Positions 43,185 through 52,727 of a stretch of DNA of 64,000 nt are shown here, one piece after another. A program made the translations under genes and the position numbers. The stretch spans positions 2,728,001 to 2,792,000 of the forward strand of contig CBDFNN010000004.1 in assembly GCA_965250215.1 (NCBI GenBank). The letters run 5' to 3'. The DNA is from CBDFNN01 sp965250215. GTDB lineage: Bacteria > Bacteroidota > Rhodothermia > Rhodothermales > DATKEJ01. Positions within the stretch are counted from its first letter, which is position 1; every line of letters starts with the position of its first letter. The notes under the pieces were generated by a model. That model was not told the DNA's origin. It saw only the letters and a list, made by a program, of their open reading frames with translations, and searched no databases.

Positions 43185-44822
43185 ATGCGATTATTCCTTT
43201 TCACTATTTCTGCTCTGATTCTGAGCTCCCTTCTAGTGTCTTTTTCAGATGTAACTAATCTTGAAAACGGTCCTCAATCAAGATCTGGACCTGAGACTTT
43301 GATTGACGTCCAGTCTTATCGATTTGAGTTATTTCTCTCAGATGACAACAATCGAATAAAGGGACGCGCCACTATTCTTCTCGACAATTTAGACGCTACC
43401 CAAGAGACAATCGGTCTAGACCTAATCTCCTTAAATGACGAAGGGAAGGGTATGACGATCGACGAGATTCTTGTCAATGGATCTAAGCTTGACTTTACTC
43501 ATGAAAATCACCGAATCGAGGTTCAAAGTGGTACGGCCTGCAGGGAAAGCACCTGCGAGCTTATAGTCTCCTACTCAGGTGTGCCACAAGACGGACTTGT
43601 AATATCGAAGAACAAATTCGACGAGCGTACATTTTTCGGAGACAATTGGCCTAATCGAGCGAGACATTGGCTACCCAGTAATGATCATCCAAGTGATAAG
43701 GCCAAAGTCACATTTGAAATTGATGCTCCCTCCCACTATCAAGTCGTTTCCAATGGAAGTCTCGTCGAAGAATTGGATATCGCCGGGGATAGGCGACTTA
43801 GCAAATGGCATTCTGAAGTTGAGTTAGCAACTAAAGTGATGGTATTTGGTGCGGCCAGATTTTCCGTTCAACATCTAGGTCTGATCAATGATACTCCCCT
43901 TTCCTCATGGGTTTATCCACAAGATCATAAAGGTGGCCTGGAGGACTTCAAATTGGCGGGACCGATACTTGATTTTCTCGAGGATACGATTGGAGATTAC
44001 CCCTATGAGAAACTTGCTAACGTCCAGTCAAAAACTCGCTATGGTGGAATGGAAAATGCTGGCTCAATATTCTACAACGAGAGAGCAGTTAACGCGCCAA
44101 AGCGTCCCATTGACAATCTGCTTGCACATGAAATTGCTCATCAATGGTTCGGAAATTCCGTTACCGAGGCAGACTGGGCGCATATCTGGCTCAGTGAAGG
44201 CTTCGCTACTTACATGACGGCCTACTATGTTGAGCAAATCAAGGGGAAGCAGGCTTTTTTCAAAGTGATGGATAGAATGGCCAAAAGCGTTAAGAGATTT
44301 CACGAGCAGAAGCCAAATAAGCCTGTGGTTGACTATTCCGTTATCGATCCTAACGAACATTTGAATACCAATTCCTATCAAAAAGGCGGAATGGTACTTC
44401 ACATGCTGAGAATGAAAATTGGAGAAAAGGCCTTCTTAGAGAGTATTCGGACGTACTACCAAAAGTTCAGGGATGGAAACGCAGAATCTGATGATTTTCA
44501 AAAAGTAGCCGAGAAGGCCAGTCAAATGGATTTGGAGAGGTTCTTTCAACAGTGGTTGTATGACCCAAATATTCCATTGGTCAGTTGGTCATGGAAATCC
44601 ACCGATGACGGTATTGAAGTTGAGTTATCACAGGACAGCGCGAATAGTTTTGAGTTAGATTTACCCCTTAGCATCTATCATGCTGGAGAGAAAAAGACGC
44701 ATTCTCTCGATTTTTCAGGTTCACAAAATCGATACAGTTTTGACATGACCACACAACCTGACTCTGTTTTGATTCTAGAGAACGGAGACTACCTGATTGA
44801 CCTAGAAAAAAAAAGTAATTGA
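43185..44822 (+). CDS. M1-family metallopeptidase (aminopeptidase N-like), exported
   Basis: A 545-residue protein starting at ATG right after the accD stop. Residues 1-20 form a signal peptide. GGMENAG is the exopeptidase motif and HEIAHQWFG with the later LSEGFATY supplies the zinc ligands and catalytic Glu. At 545 residues it lacks the long C-terminal helical domain of classic aminopeptidase N. It likely removes N-terminal residues from peptides outside the cytoplasm. The next gene starts four bases inside its stop (TTGA). Confidence 0.9.
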   Translation: MRLFLFTISALILSSLLVSFSDVTNLENGPQSRSGPETLIDVQSYRFELFLSDDNNRIKGRATILLDNLDATQETIGLDLISLNDEGKGMTIDEILVNGSKLDFTHENHRIEVQSGTACRESTCELIVSYSGVPQDGLVISKNKFDERTFFGDNWPNRARHWLPSNDHPSDKAKVTFEIDAPSHYQVVSNGSLVEELDIAGDRRLSKWHSEVELATKVMVFGAARFSVQHLGLINDTPLSSWVYPQDHKGGLEDFKLAGPILDFLEDTIGDYPYEKLANVQSKTRYGGMENAGSIFYNERAVNAPKRPIDNLLAHEIAHQWFGNSVTEADWAHIWLSEGFATYMTAYYVEQIKGKQAFFKVMDRMAKSVKRFHEQKPNKPVVDYSVIDPNEHLNTNSYQKGGMVLHMLRMKIGEKAFLESIRTYYQKFRDGNAESDDFQKVAEKASQMDLERFFQQWLYDPNIPLVSWSWKSTDDGIEVELSQDSANSFELDLPLSIYHAGEKKTHSLDFSGSQNRYSFDMTTQPDSVLILENGDYLIDLEKKSN

Positions 44823-46219
44823 CGGTAGACGAAGACTCTAATCAAAGCTTCCCGAAGGGTTATGGTGCAGTTCTGACCCTCCTAGTCTTCGGACTACTAA
44901 ATCTTTTTTGTGCCGGACCGAGCAACATTTCTCGCATATCTATAGAGGATGATTTCAATCCAGTAGAAATCTCAGTTGCAATCAACCCTGTTAATCCGAG
45001 AAATGTCGTTGGGGTAGGAATGAAAGTGGGACTCTTAGAGATACCCTCAATCAGCAATTTTTCCTACCACACATTCGACGGCGGCGAATCTTGGAATCAA
45101 CAAATGAGCGCTAATCCGGATGGACGGGTTCAAGGAGATGATGCTGTAGTATTCGATAAGACGGGGCGGCTCTTCCACAGCTACATTTCGTTTAGCGGAC
45201 TTCGTGAGGAGAATCCAGAAAACCCCAGGAATGGAATATTTCTCAAGAGATCATTCGATGGAGGAGTCACATGGGACGAACCCGTTGCAGTATTAGATCA
45301 TCCAGGCTCCCTTGAACCCTTTGAGGACAAACCTTACCTAGTGGCCGACAGAAGCGAGTCCACCTTTGAAAATCGTCTTTACATTTCATGGACACGCTTT
45401 GACAAGTACTTGAGCGATGCGCCTGGTGACTCAAGTCGAATCCTTCTCTCTTATTCTATTGACGAGGGCAAAAGCTTTTCACCACCAGTCATCGTATCGG
45501 ACAAGGCCGGAGACTGCCTTGACAGCGACGAAACTGTAGAAGGCGCTGTGCCAGCGATCGGACCAAATGGTAATGTCTACATCGCTTGGGCTTCCTCAGA
45601 TGGAATTATGTTTGATCGATCTGTTGATGGTGGCCAAAACTTCGGCATAGACAAGCTGGTCTACAATACACCCGGAGGTTGGGATATCAGTATAAACGGA
45701 ATTAGCAGACACAACGGGATGCCCGTAACCAAAGTTGACCTGTCGGAGGGTCCTCAGAATGGCAGAATTTACATTTCATGGATCGATACCCGGAATGGCG
45801 ATCCTGACATTTTTCTCGGTTACTCAGACGATCAGGGAGAATCATGGAGCATACCAAACAGAGTCAACGGTGATCAGATTTCAAATGGAAAAGAGCAGTT
45901 TTTTTCGTGGATGGCTGTCGACCCGGAGGATGGATCTGTAAACTTGGTCTATTTCGATAGGTCTGGTTTAGGGTCCACCCAAACAAAGCTAACTCTGGCA
46001 AGAAGTGTTGATGGAGGAAAAAGCTTTGAGTATGAAACGTTAAGGATAGAGCCATTCGCAACAAACCCAGATCTCTTTTTCGGCGATTATATCGGTATCG
46101 ACGCCTTTAACGGAATGGTTGTAGCAGCCTTTCCCCACTTTTTATCCGAAAGCTCAATTGCCGTATCTGCGGCCAGATTCAATTTCATACCTGGCACTCA
46201 GACACAATCGCCAAATTGA
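44819..46219 (+). CDS. BNR/Asp-box repeat protein, sialidase-like
   Basis: A 466-residue protein with a TTG start overlapping the M1 stop. A hydrophobic segment (residues about 15-32) ending LFCAG suggests export and perhaps a lipoprotein, although the lipobox is imperfect. Several Asp-box turns are visible (TFDGGESWNQ, SFDGGVTWDE, SVDGGQNFG, SDDQGESWS, SVDGGKSFE), so a beta-propeller is expected. The catalytic Arg triad of true sialidases is not evident; it may be a glycan-binding propeller. Confidence 0.8.
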   Translation: MTVDEDSNQSFPKGYGAVLTLLVFGLLNLFCAGPSNISRISIEDDFNPVEISVAINPVNPRNVVGVGMKVGLLEIPSISNFSYHTFDGGESWNQQMSANPDGRVQGDDAVVFDKTGRLFHSYISFSGLREENPENPRNGIFLKRSFDGGVTWDEPVAVLDHPGSLEPFEDKPYLVADRSESTFENRLYISWTRFDKYLSDAPGDSSRILLSYSIDEGKSFSPPVIVSDKAGDCLDSDETVEGAVPAIGPNGNVYIAWASSDGIMFDRSVDGGQNFGIDKLVYNTPGGWDISINGISRHNGMPVTKVDLSEGPQNGRIYISWIDTRNGDPDIFLGYSDDQGESWSIPNRVNGDQISNGKEQFFSWMAVDPEDGSVNLVYFDRSGLGSTQTKLTLARSVDGGKSFEYETLRIEPFATNPDLFFGDYIGIDAFNGMVVAAFPHFLSESSIAVSAARFNFIPGTQTQSPN

Positions 46220-47052
46220 ATAAAATATTGGTGACGGGAGCAAGTGGGTACTTGGGAAGCTACCTAACTCCCAAATTAGAGATCCTAGCCAGAGAGTACC
46301 TCGCTCCAGCAAAATCAGCCGAGATCTCTGAGCAAGAATCGCTAGACATTTGTTCGCCAGAATCCATCCGTAATTTTTTCAAAAGCTTTCAGCCGAATTG
46401 CCTAGTGAATCTCGCGGCCGTTAATCCTGTCCGAGGAGAGGCTTTGATGATGGAGGTCAATGGAGAAGGCGCTAGAAATCTGGCCAGGGCATGCAAAAAG
46501 TTCAATACAAGACTGATTCACATTTCCAGCGATGTGATTCACAATGGCAGAAGAGCACCTTACGATGACAATGCGCAGCCCGAACCACTTTCGATCTATG
46601 GGAGAAGCAAGGCGGCTGGTGAAAGGGCAATTGAGGAGCTTTGCTCGAACTACGTTATTATCCGCACCTCGCTGATATTTGGGACTGACATTCCAGACAG
46701 AAGCATCTTGAATTTTATGTCCAAATTAGCGATTGACGAGGATGTTCGATTCTTTTCAGATGTCGTCCGTCAACCTATCTGGGTCGACAATCTTGTCGAT
46801 ATTATTATTGAGCTATGTGACGCTGAGTTTGTTGGAAAAATCAACGTGGCAGGCACAGAGTCCATAAGTCGCGATGTATTTGGTCGAAAAATGCTAGAGC
46901 ATTTTGCCTGCCCAGATCGCGACAAAGTTGAAAGTGCTTCATCTTTAAATTGGGCACCAAATATGCCTAGGGATACCACTCTTACACTTGATCTTGCAAA
47001 GAAAGTATTGGATACCCCGATACTTGGATTTAGCGAAGCATTATTGATCTAA
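46216..47052 (+). CDS. dTDP-4-dehydrorhamnose reductase-like SDR
   Basis: A 278-residue RmlD-type protein starting at a TTG that overlaps the previous stop. It has the NAD motif VTGASGYLGSYL (residues 5-16), NLAAVNPVRGE, SSDVIHNG in place of STDYVFDG, and YGRSKAAGE with the catalytic Tyr and Lys. It may reduce a nucleotide sugar or a similar carbonyl. The true substrate is uncertain. It ends the run tsaB-accD-M1-BNR-rmlD. Confidence 0.82.
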   Translation: MNKILVTGASGYLGSYLTPKLEILAREYLAPAKSAEISEQESLDICSPESIRNFFKSFQPNCLVNLAAVNPVRGEALMMEVNGEGARNLARACKKFNTRLIHISSDVIHNGRRAPYDDNAQPEPLSIYGRSKAAGERAIEELCSNYVIIRTSLIFGTDIPDRSILNFMSKLAIDEDVRFFSDVVRQPIWVDNLVDIIIELCDAEFVGKINVAGTESISRDVFGRKMLEHFACPDRDKVESASSLNWAPNMPRDTTLTLDLAKKVLDTPILGFSEALLI

Positions 47053-47081
47053 GGATTCCTACTGAATCTCCTTAAGCAATT

Positions 47082-48053
47082 TCATCCTAGTTGCCTTAAA
47101 TCCTTTTCGTCAATATTGGAGCCGCAAAGGATTACTACCACCCTTTCATCTTGTGAATGGCGAGGATCTTTTTGTAGCCCTGCAAGCGCTAAAGCTGCAG
47201 CACCTTCAGCACGAATTCCTTCTTCAAAATTAAGATACTTGCACGCCTCACGAATATCGTCTTCTTGAAGCTCGATGTGCCTGGATATAACAGACTGACA
47301 AAGTGGAAATGTGACCGAATCCGATTCCAAACCACCAGCCGTACCGTCGCTAATGGTAGGTAGAGAATGAAAATCGATTATTTCGCCTTTTTCTATGCTT
47401 CTGGCCATTACTGGCGAGTTTCGAGGAGAAGCTGCAACTAATTCTATGTCTTGATTCGTTTGTTGGAGAACGGCTCCAATGCCACCCGCCAGACCGCCTC
47501 CACCCAATGACAAATAGACCTTGTTTACATCTTTGAGCTGTTCAAGAATTTCAATAGCTATCGTCCCTTGGCCCGCGACAACATCAAGGTCATTGTAAGG
47601 TGAGACATAAGGTGAATCGTCCCTTTCTGAGCACTCTCGAGCTGCTCGTTCGGCGTCAATTCCGTCAGATCCAAGCAGATTAATTTCAACATTATAAGTC
47701 TCTAACTTCTCGAGCTTTGCGGGACTTATGTTTTTTGGTACAAAGATATTGACTTTAATACCTAGTAATTGACCAGCCTGGGCAACAGCTAAGGCATGAT
47801 TTCCCGTCGAAGCCGTGACCACCTCATCGTTACCCTCCTCCCGCAGAATGAGAAGCTTATTCAATGCACCTCTGATCTTGAAAGACCCGGTTAGATTCTC
47901 AGTTTCAAATTTAAAAAATACTTCATTTCCTCCTCGCCTTGACATCTCTATCGATCTTGCTAGTCTAGTTGGGGTTATGAAGCTGTCCAGACGATCTTTC
48001 GCTCTGAAAGAAGCCTCCGAAAGATTGGCGATCATTTCCTGACTCGCTTTCAT
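47082..48053 (-). CDS. threonine/serine dehydratase, PLP-dependent
   Basis: A 323-residue fold-type II PLP enzyme starting at ATG. The PLP lysine lies in TGSFKIRGA, with TASTGNHALAVA for the phosphate and SLGGGGLAGG for the cofactor loop. The short length, without an ACT domain, fits the catabolic threonine dehydratase or serine racemase group. It deaminates threonine or serine. It is downstream of asnB with a 40-base gap. Confidence 0.9.
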   Translation of the reverse strand: MKASQEMIANLSEASFRAKDRLDSFITPTRLARSIEMSRRGGNEVFFKFETENLTGSFKIRGALNKLLILREEGNDEVVTASTGNHALAVAQAGQLLGIKVNIFVPKNISPAKLEKLETYNVEINLLGSDGIDAERAARECSERDDSPYVSPYNDLDVVAGQGTIAIEILEQLKDVNKVYLSLGGGGLAGGIGAVLQQTNQDIELVAASPRNSPVMARSIEKGEIIDFHSLPTISDGTAGGLESDSVTFPLCQSVISRHIELQEDDIREACKYLNFEEGIRAEGAAALALAGLQKDPRHSQDERVVVILCGSNIDEKDLRQLG

Positions 48054-48093
48054 ACTAAAATTGTCGATTCGATACTGATGGCAGAATTCTTAA

Positions 48094-50043
48094 TCACTTA
48101 GCATCCAACCATGATTGATACATGGCTACGTCCCAGAGGTAGTGTCCCCAATCTTTCTTGCCCTCCTGGTGCTCAATCCATCGAGATCGAATGAGCTCTG
48201 TCTTTAAAAAACCTTCTTGATTCAATCTAGATGGTTCGATTAGAGACTCCATCCAATCTTTAAGTGGACCGGCAAGCCATTCGCCAACTGGAATTCCGAA
48301 TCCCTTTTTCGGTCTCTCGATCAACTCTTTTGGAACGTGCCGATACAGAACTGATCTCAACAATTTCTTAGACTGTTGATTAGTGGATCTGTATTCCAGC
48401 GGCAAAGACCAAGCAAACTCGACAACACGATGGTCTAGCAATGGTACTCTGGACTCTAGGCTGACTGCCATACTCGCCCTATCCAACTTGACCAAGATGT
48501 CATCCGGTAAATAGGAATTCAGGTCCATAAACATCGCCCTCTCCAGTAAACTTGAAGATATATTTTTCGTCCTTGGTGAATCATATATTGAGTCGAGTTG
48601 AGCAAAATCACCGAGTACAATATCCTCTTCAACCCAATGAGATCTGACTCTTCGATAGAATTGCTCGAAGTCTTTGATTTTCAGAATTTCTGTTAACTTT
48701 TGAAGCTTCTCAGTTCCTGTGCTTCCGGAATGCCCATAGTTCGCCAATGCAGCAGACAAGGGAGCATCTAGAACTCCCAACAGGGCATTTGGAATGACTC
48801 CAGCAATCGATCCGATGCCTGATCTGATGGGACCGGGGATGGAAGCTAGCTTCTTCCACAAGTGGCGCATTCCGTAAGCCTCCGTGTATCCAGCAAATAA
48901 CTCGTCTCCGCCATCTCCAGATAAGCTAACCGTGACATCTTTTCTAGCTAGCTTAGACACGAGGTAAGTCGGTATCTGGGAACTGTCAGCAAAGGGCTCA
49001 TCATACATCGAGGATAGTAAGGGAATAACTTCCCTTGCATCGTCTCCGCTCACATATAGTTCTGAATGATCCGTCCCCAAATGATTGGCAACCTCACGAG
49101 CGAATCCTGCTTCGTCATATTTTTTCTCTTCGAATCCAATTGAAAATGTTTTGACCGCTTTGTTAGACTGCGATTGCATCAGGGATACAACAAGAGAGGA
49201 ATCTATACCACCCGACAAAAAAGCACCAAGGCTAACATCCGCGATCATGCGAAGAGAGACAGAGTCAAGTAGTAAAGATTCTAACTGCCTTGAGGCATCT
49301 TCCTCCGTGCCTTTGAAGGATCCGTTACTGGCAATCGCATCTTCAAGCGTCCAATAAGCCCTAGATCTTGACACAACAGGTAGGCCCCCTTCCGAAAGTT
49401 GAATCTCTACAAGATGCCCTGGAGTCAGGGACGATATTCCCTCATAGATGCTATATGGATGTGGCACGTAGCCATTCCACATGTATTCTCGAAGAGCCGA
49501 TCTATTAATCGGATTTCTAAATTCTGGTAATGTCTTAAAAGGCTTGAGTTCAGAGCCGAAAGCGAAAACATCATTGACCCAACCATAATAGAGTGGCTTG
49601 ATACCAAGCCTGTCTCTGATTAGATATAGCTTTCGTGTTTCTCGATCAAAAAGCGCGAAAGCGAACATACCATTGAATTTCGAAACAGACTTTTCTAGAC
49701 CCCATTCCTCAAAACAAGCAAGAAGTACTTCAGTATCTGAATCACTTCGAAAGTGATGCCCAATTTTTTTCAATGAGTTTCTAAGACCCTTGAAATTGTA
49801 AATTTCGCCATTGAAGTCAATGATAAATCTGCCGCTTGCCGACTTCATCGGCTGCTTTCCCAATTCTGACAGATCCAAAATTGAAAGCCTTCTGTGTCCT
49901 AATCCAAGACGCGTTTCTTCGTGAGTCCAGTAATCCGATGCATCCGGACCCCTGTAACTCAAGCAATCAGTCAAATCCTCTGTACTTTTCCTTAGATCGC
50001 CAAGTCTCGATCTGTAATCGACGAGTCCAGCAATTCCGCACAT
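48094..50043 (-). CDS. asnB: asparagine synthase (glutamine-hydrolysing)
   Basis: A 649-residue protein starting at ATG. Cys2 of MCGIAGL is the glutaminase nucleophile. SYRGPDAS and FNGEIYN complete the N-terminal domain. The synthetase domain has LSGGIDSSLV, the ATP-pyrophosphatase loop, and SLSGDGGDELFAGY. Versions such as this, next to glycosyltransferases, often amidate exopolysaccharide or O-antigen sugar acids rather than make free asparagine. The overlap of one base with the glycosyltransferase gene supports that here. Confidence 0.92.
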   Translation of the reverse strand: MCGIAGLVDYRSRLGDLRKSTEDLTDCLSYRGPDASDYWTHEETRLGLGHRRLSILDLSELGKQPMKSASGRFIIDFNGEIYNFKGLRNSLKKIGHHFRSDSDTEVLLACFEEWGLEKSVSKFNGMFAFALFDRETRKLYLIRDRLGIKPLYYGWVNDVFAFGSELKPFKTLPEFRNPINRSALREYMWNGYVPHPYSIYEGISSLTPGHLVEIQLSEGGLPVVSRSRAYWTLEDAIASNGSFKGTEEDASRQLESLLLDSVSLRMIADVSLGAFLSGGIDSSLVVSLMQSQSNKAVKTFSIGFEEKKYDEAGFAREVANHLGTDHSELYVSGDDAREVIPLLSSMYDEPFADSSQIPTYLVSKLARKDVTVSLSGDGGDELFAGYTEAYGMRHLWKKLASIPGPIRSGIGSIAGVIPNALLGVLDAPLSAALANYGHSGSTGTEKLQKLTEILKIKDFEQFYRRVRSHWVEEDIVLGDFAQLDSIYDSPRTKNISSSLLERAMFMDLNSYLPDDILVKLDRASMAVSLESRVPLLDHRVVEFAWSLPLEYRSTNQQSKKLLRSVLYRHVPKELIERPKKGFGIPVGEWLAGPLKDWMESLIEPSRLNQEGFLKTELIRSRWIEHQEGKKDWGHYLWDVAMYQSWLDAK

Positions 50044-51191
50044 TAGTTTACTCTCGTTTTTTCAATTTCATGGACGGTTCTTTTTGCAAGTGACTTGACA
50101 CTATACCTGTCCACGATACTTTTTCTTAGTTGCTTCGGCGGATATCGATCTAAATCATCGAGTATTTCCTGGATCGCGTTGGCAATCGCTTTCACATCAC
50201 CAACAGGTACTATTTTCCCCATCTCTCCAACTATTTTCGCCGCGTCGCCTACGTCTGTCGATACGCATGGTACACCACAAGCCATCGCCTCACAAATTGC
50301 ATTAGGAAAGCCCTCACTAATGCTAGTTAGAGCAACCACGTCACAAACTTTATATATGTTTTCAATCTTGGCAACGTGTCCCATCCAAGTGACCATTTCA
50401 CTCAGTCCATGATTTTCGGCAGTTTCTTTAAGAGACGCTTCGTAGGCATCATTTTCGGATGTACCAGCAATAAGAATTCTTAGATTCGGTTTGGACTCCG
50501 CTAAGATGGCGATGGCTTTAAGAAAAGTTGAGTGATCTTTCACGGGTACGAGCCGACCGACGATCCCAACTATTTCTAGGCCGTCGTGCAAGGACAAGTC
50601 TGACCTGAGTCTCTCGAGTTCCGAATCCTCCTGTCCAAATCTCGCTACATCGATTCCATTTTCGATGACCGCCCAGTGCCTCGGTCTAAAACCGACCTTC
50701 TTGTGCCAAGCTAGGCCCTTCTCGGAATTTGAGATAATGAGGTCTACCGTATTTGACTTTTTAACTCCTCGACTAAAAGCAAGTGCTCTCCATTTACTCA
50801 GTTGATCATCAGCACCTCTAACGCCCCAGACAATATCTGTCTCTTGAAGTTCAGAGGCAGCATATCGGGCGATGACGTTCGGCCACTCAAGAAAGCTATA
50901 CACAACTTGACGTTGATTAGGTTTTTCGCTTGATTTCAACAATTGCCGAAGTCGGAGTGCACCGCTCCGGTGACGGTACAGCGAGACCAATCTATTGTTG
51001 GACTTCGCTTCAAAGAGTGTCGATACTTCGATGCCCTCGAGGGAAGTCGCATTCTCGAAGTTGTCCCCGGTAGGATAAAAAACGACAATCCGAACCTGAT
51101 GTCCTTCACTCTGAAGACCTCGAGCAAGCATCAACATTTGGCCCTCTGCACCTCCGGACCTCAATTCATCAATAAATAGAGTAATCTGCAT
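50043..51191 (-). CDS. glycosyltransferase family 4
   Basis: A 382-residue GT-B enzyme starting at ATG. The N-terminus (ITLFIDELRSGGAEGQM) carries the acceptor-side glycine loop. The C-terminal SEGFPNAICEAMACGVP holds the E-x7-E motif that binds the nucleotide sugar, and VGRLVPVKDHSTFLKA opens the second domain. It is the first gene of the minus-strand run with asnB and overlaps it by one base. Probably part of surface glycan synthesis. Confidence 0.93.
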   Translation of the reverse strand: MQITLFIDELRSGGAEGQMLMLARGLQSEGHQVRIVVFYPTGDNFENATSLEGIEVSTLFEAKSNNRLVSLYRHRSGALRLRQLLKSSEKPNQRQVVYSFLEWPNVIARYAASELQETDIVWGVRGADDQLSKWRALAFSRGVKKSNTVDLIISNSEKGLAWHKKVGFRPRHWAVIENGIDVARFGQEDSELERLRSDLSLHDGLEIVGIVGRLVPVKDHSTFLKAIAILAESKPNLRILIAGTSENDAYEASLKETAENHGLSEMVTWMGHVAKIENIYKVCDVVALTSISEGFPNAICEAMACGVPCVSTDVGDAAKIVGEMGKIVPVGDVKAIANAIQEILDDLDRYPPKQLRKSIVDRYSVKSLAKRTVHEIEKTRVN

Positions 51192-51487
51192 GCTGGAACT
51201 TCTAAAAAACAGGTTTAACTAGCATAATCTTGGATTAGGAGTGGCAACTTTTCATCTTTTATACATCAAGATCCCGTCCAAAATATCTGATTGCTTCGAT
51301 GGCAGTTGAGTCTGAAAATTATCATGCTTATTTTTTGCTAGATTACACTGTTCAAGGAAAATATCCTCAGAAATAAAAATGGTCTCTTTAAGCAATTTTC
51401 GTCGTTTACTAGATAGAGAAGTGGACAGAATTTGTTAATGTCCAGTAGCTCATTAGTTGACACCCTAATTAATAAAACTCATCAGTT
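51192..51487. other. Intergenic region between glycosyltransferase and beta-barrel protein genes
   Basis: About 300 bases of AT-rich divergent upstream sequence. I see the inverted repeat at 51422-51444 (listed separately), but no convincing promoter box pair or small gene. Confidence 0.5.
51422..51444. promoter_or_regulatory. Inverted-repeat operator candidate before beta-barrel protein gene
   Basis: TGGACA (51422-51427) and TGTCCA (51439-51444) form a perfect 6-base inverted repeat with an 11-base spacer, 43 bases before the ATG at 51488. The geometry, two half sites about 1.6 turns apart, is compatible with a dimeric regulator. Confidence 0.3.
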
Positions 51488-52000
51488 ATGAAATCAAAGA
51501 TTCTATCACTCACAGTACTACTAATTGTATTAGCCTTCACAGCCGATTTCGCGAGAGCCCAGAGCCCGATAATGGTTGGCCCGGAAATTGGATTGAGACT
51601 CGATGGAACTGACCTTCTTTTAGGGGTTAACGTAGCAAAAGACGTTGCAATCGCAGGCCAAAATATTACGGCAAACGGTGTCTTTGATTACTACCTCGTA
51701 GACCAAGTTACATATTGGGTTATAGAGCTTGCCGCTCTCTACAACCTTGCAGCGCAGTCAGCTTTCTCTCCATATGTTGGCGGTGGTCTTGCTATCTGGA
51801 ATTGGTCTTACGATAGTGAACTTTTCGATGGATTCGGTTCAGATTTTAGTACATCTGGAACGACCTTGGTTGCGAAAGGAGGTGCGAATTTTGCGCCGAT
51901 GGGTTCGGTAACACCTTTTGCAGAAGCATCCTTTATTTTTGATGGTTCAGACATCGCACTAAAAGCGGGATTTCGAGTCGCGATTGGTGGCGACAAGTAA
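51488..52000 (+). CDS. outer-membrane beta-barrel protein (small, unknown)
   Basis: A 170-residue protein starting at ATG with a signal peptide (residues 1 to about 25, ARAQ). The mature part alternates hydrophobic and polar residues in strands (LIVGVNVAK-like turns, FSPYVGGGLAIWNWSYD, FAEASFIFDGSDIALKAGFRVAIGG), as in small eight-stranded outer membrane barrels. It has no partner gene and is followed by a strong terminator. Function unknown. Confidence 0.65.
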   Translation: MKSKILSLTVLLIVLAFTADFARAQSPIMVGPEIGLRLDGTDLLLGVNVAKDVAIAGQNITANGVFDYYLVDQVTYWVIELAALYNLAAQSAFSPYVGGGLAIWNWSYDSELFDGFGSDFSTSGTTLVAKGGANFAPMGSVTPFAEASFIFDGSDIALKAGFRVAIGGDK

Positions 52001-52020
52001 AAAATAAAGCTATTCGAAAA

Positions 52021-52055
52021 AAAGGTCGACTTCATCTCGAAGTCGGCCTTTTTTT
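52021..52055 (+). terminator. Rho-independent terminator after the beta-barrel gene
   Basis: The 13-base stem (AAAGGTCGACTTC pairing with GAAGTCGGCCTTT, including one G-T pair) has a five-base loop and is followed by a run of T. It starts 20 bases after the stop codon of the barrel gene. Confidence 0.9.
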
Positions 52056-52226
52056 GTGCCTATAGCTCAAATTGATCAAAATGTCGCGTTCTGGTTAGGA
52101 TTAGATACTGTTCACCAGATCTTATCATCCCTGAAAGTCGATGAACTCCTGTAAATCCTCGGAATTCATTTCCTGAATCTGGAGATCGGCGGATAGGTGA
52201 TAGAACGAAGCTAGCCGATTTAGAAT

Positions 52227-52592
52227 CTACCCGACTCTTTTAACTTGATAGCCTTTCTTGCTAAGAAGAGCTACGAGCTTGTCTCGATGTTCACCTTGGA
52301 TCTCGATGTCGTGCTCCTTGACGGTTCCGCCAGATCCGCACTGACTCTTCAATTTACTTGCCAACTTTGTCAGAGCATCGTGCTCTAACCCGAGGCCCTT
52401 GATAATTGTTACTCCTTTTCCTTTCCGACCTTTTGTCTCCCGTCCAACTCTGACAATACCATCGCCCTTTGGAGGCTTTAAATGTCGAGGACAATTGCAA
52501 TCATCAATTGGTCGCGAACAATTCGGGCACTGCTTCCCACCGTGGGTTGAATAAACGAGGCCCCCATCGTATCTAAATCGCTTTTTGCTCAT
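52227..52592 (-). CDS. translation initiation factor SUI1/YciH-like protein
   Basis: A 121-residue protein starting at ATG. The N-terminus has a four-cysteine zinc-ribbon-like segment (CPNCSRPIDDCNC) and the rest is a SUI1/eIF1 fold: GKGVTIIKGLGLEHDALTKLASKLK, CGSGGTVKEHDIEIQGEHRDKL, KKGYQVKRVG. YciH of E. coli contributes to initiation fidelity. It is a single gene. Confidence 0.88.
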   Translation of the reverse strand: MSKKRFRYDGGLVYSTHGGKQCPNCSRPIDDCNCPRHLKPPKGDGIVRVGRETKGRKGKGVTIIKGLGLEHDALTKLASKLKSQCGSGGTVKEHDIEIQGEHRDKLVALLSKKGYQVKRVG

Positions 52593-52727
52593 AATCTGTC
52601 GACTCCCAAGCTGCTTTCAGGTTCAATTTGGCATTCCCTGCCTCTCAATGAACTCTATCGCAGATGTTTTGGAGTACAGTAGGAATATAGCCAGACAGTT
52701 AGTCCGGCTTTAGATTTGGCCCGCAGT

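Noticed and set aside
47051..47073. Imperfect hairpin after the rmlD-like gene
   Set aside because: The stem is bulged and has no T-run, so a terminator call is not supported.
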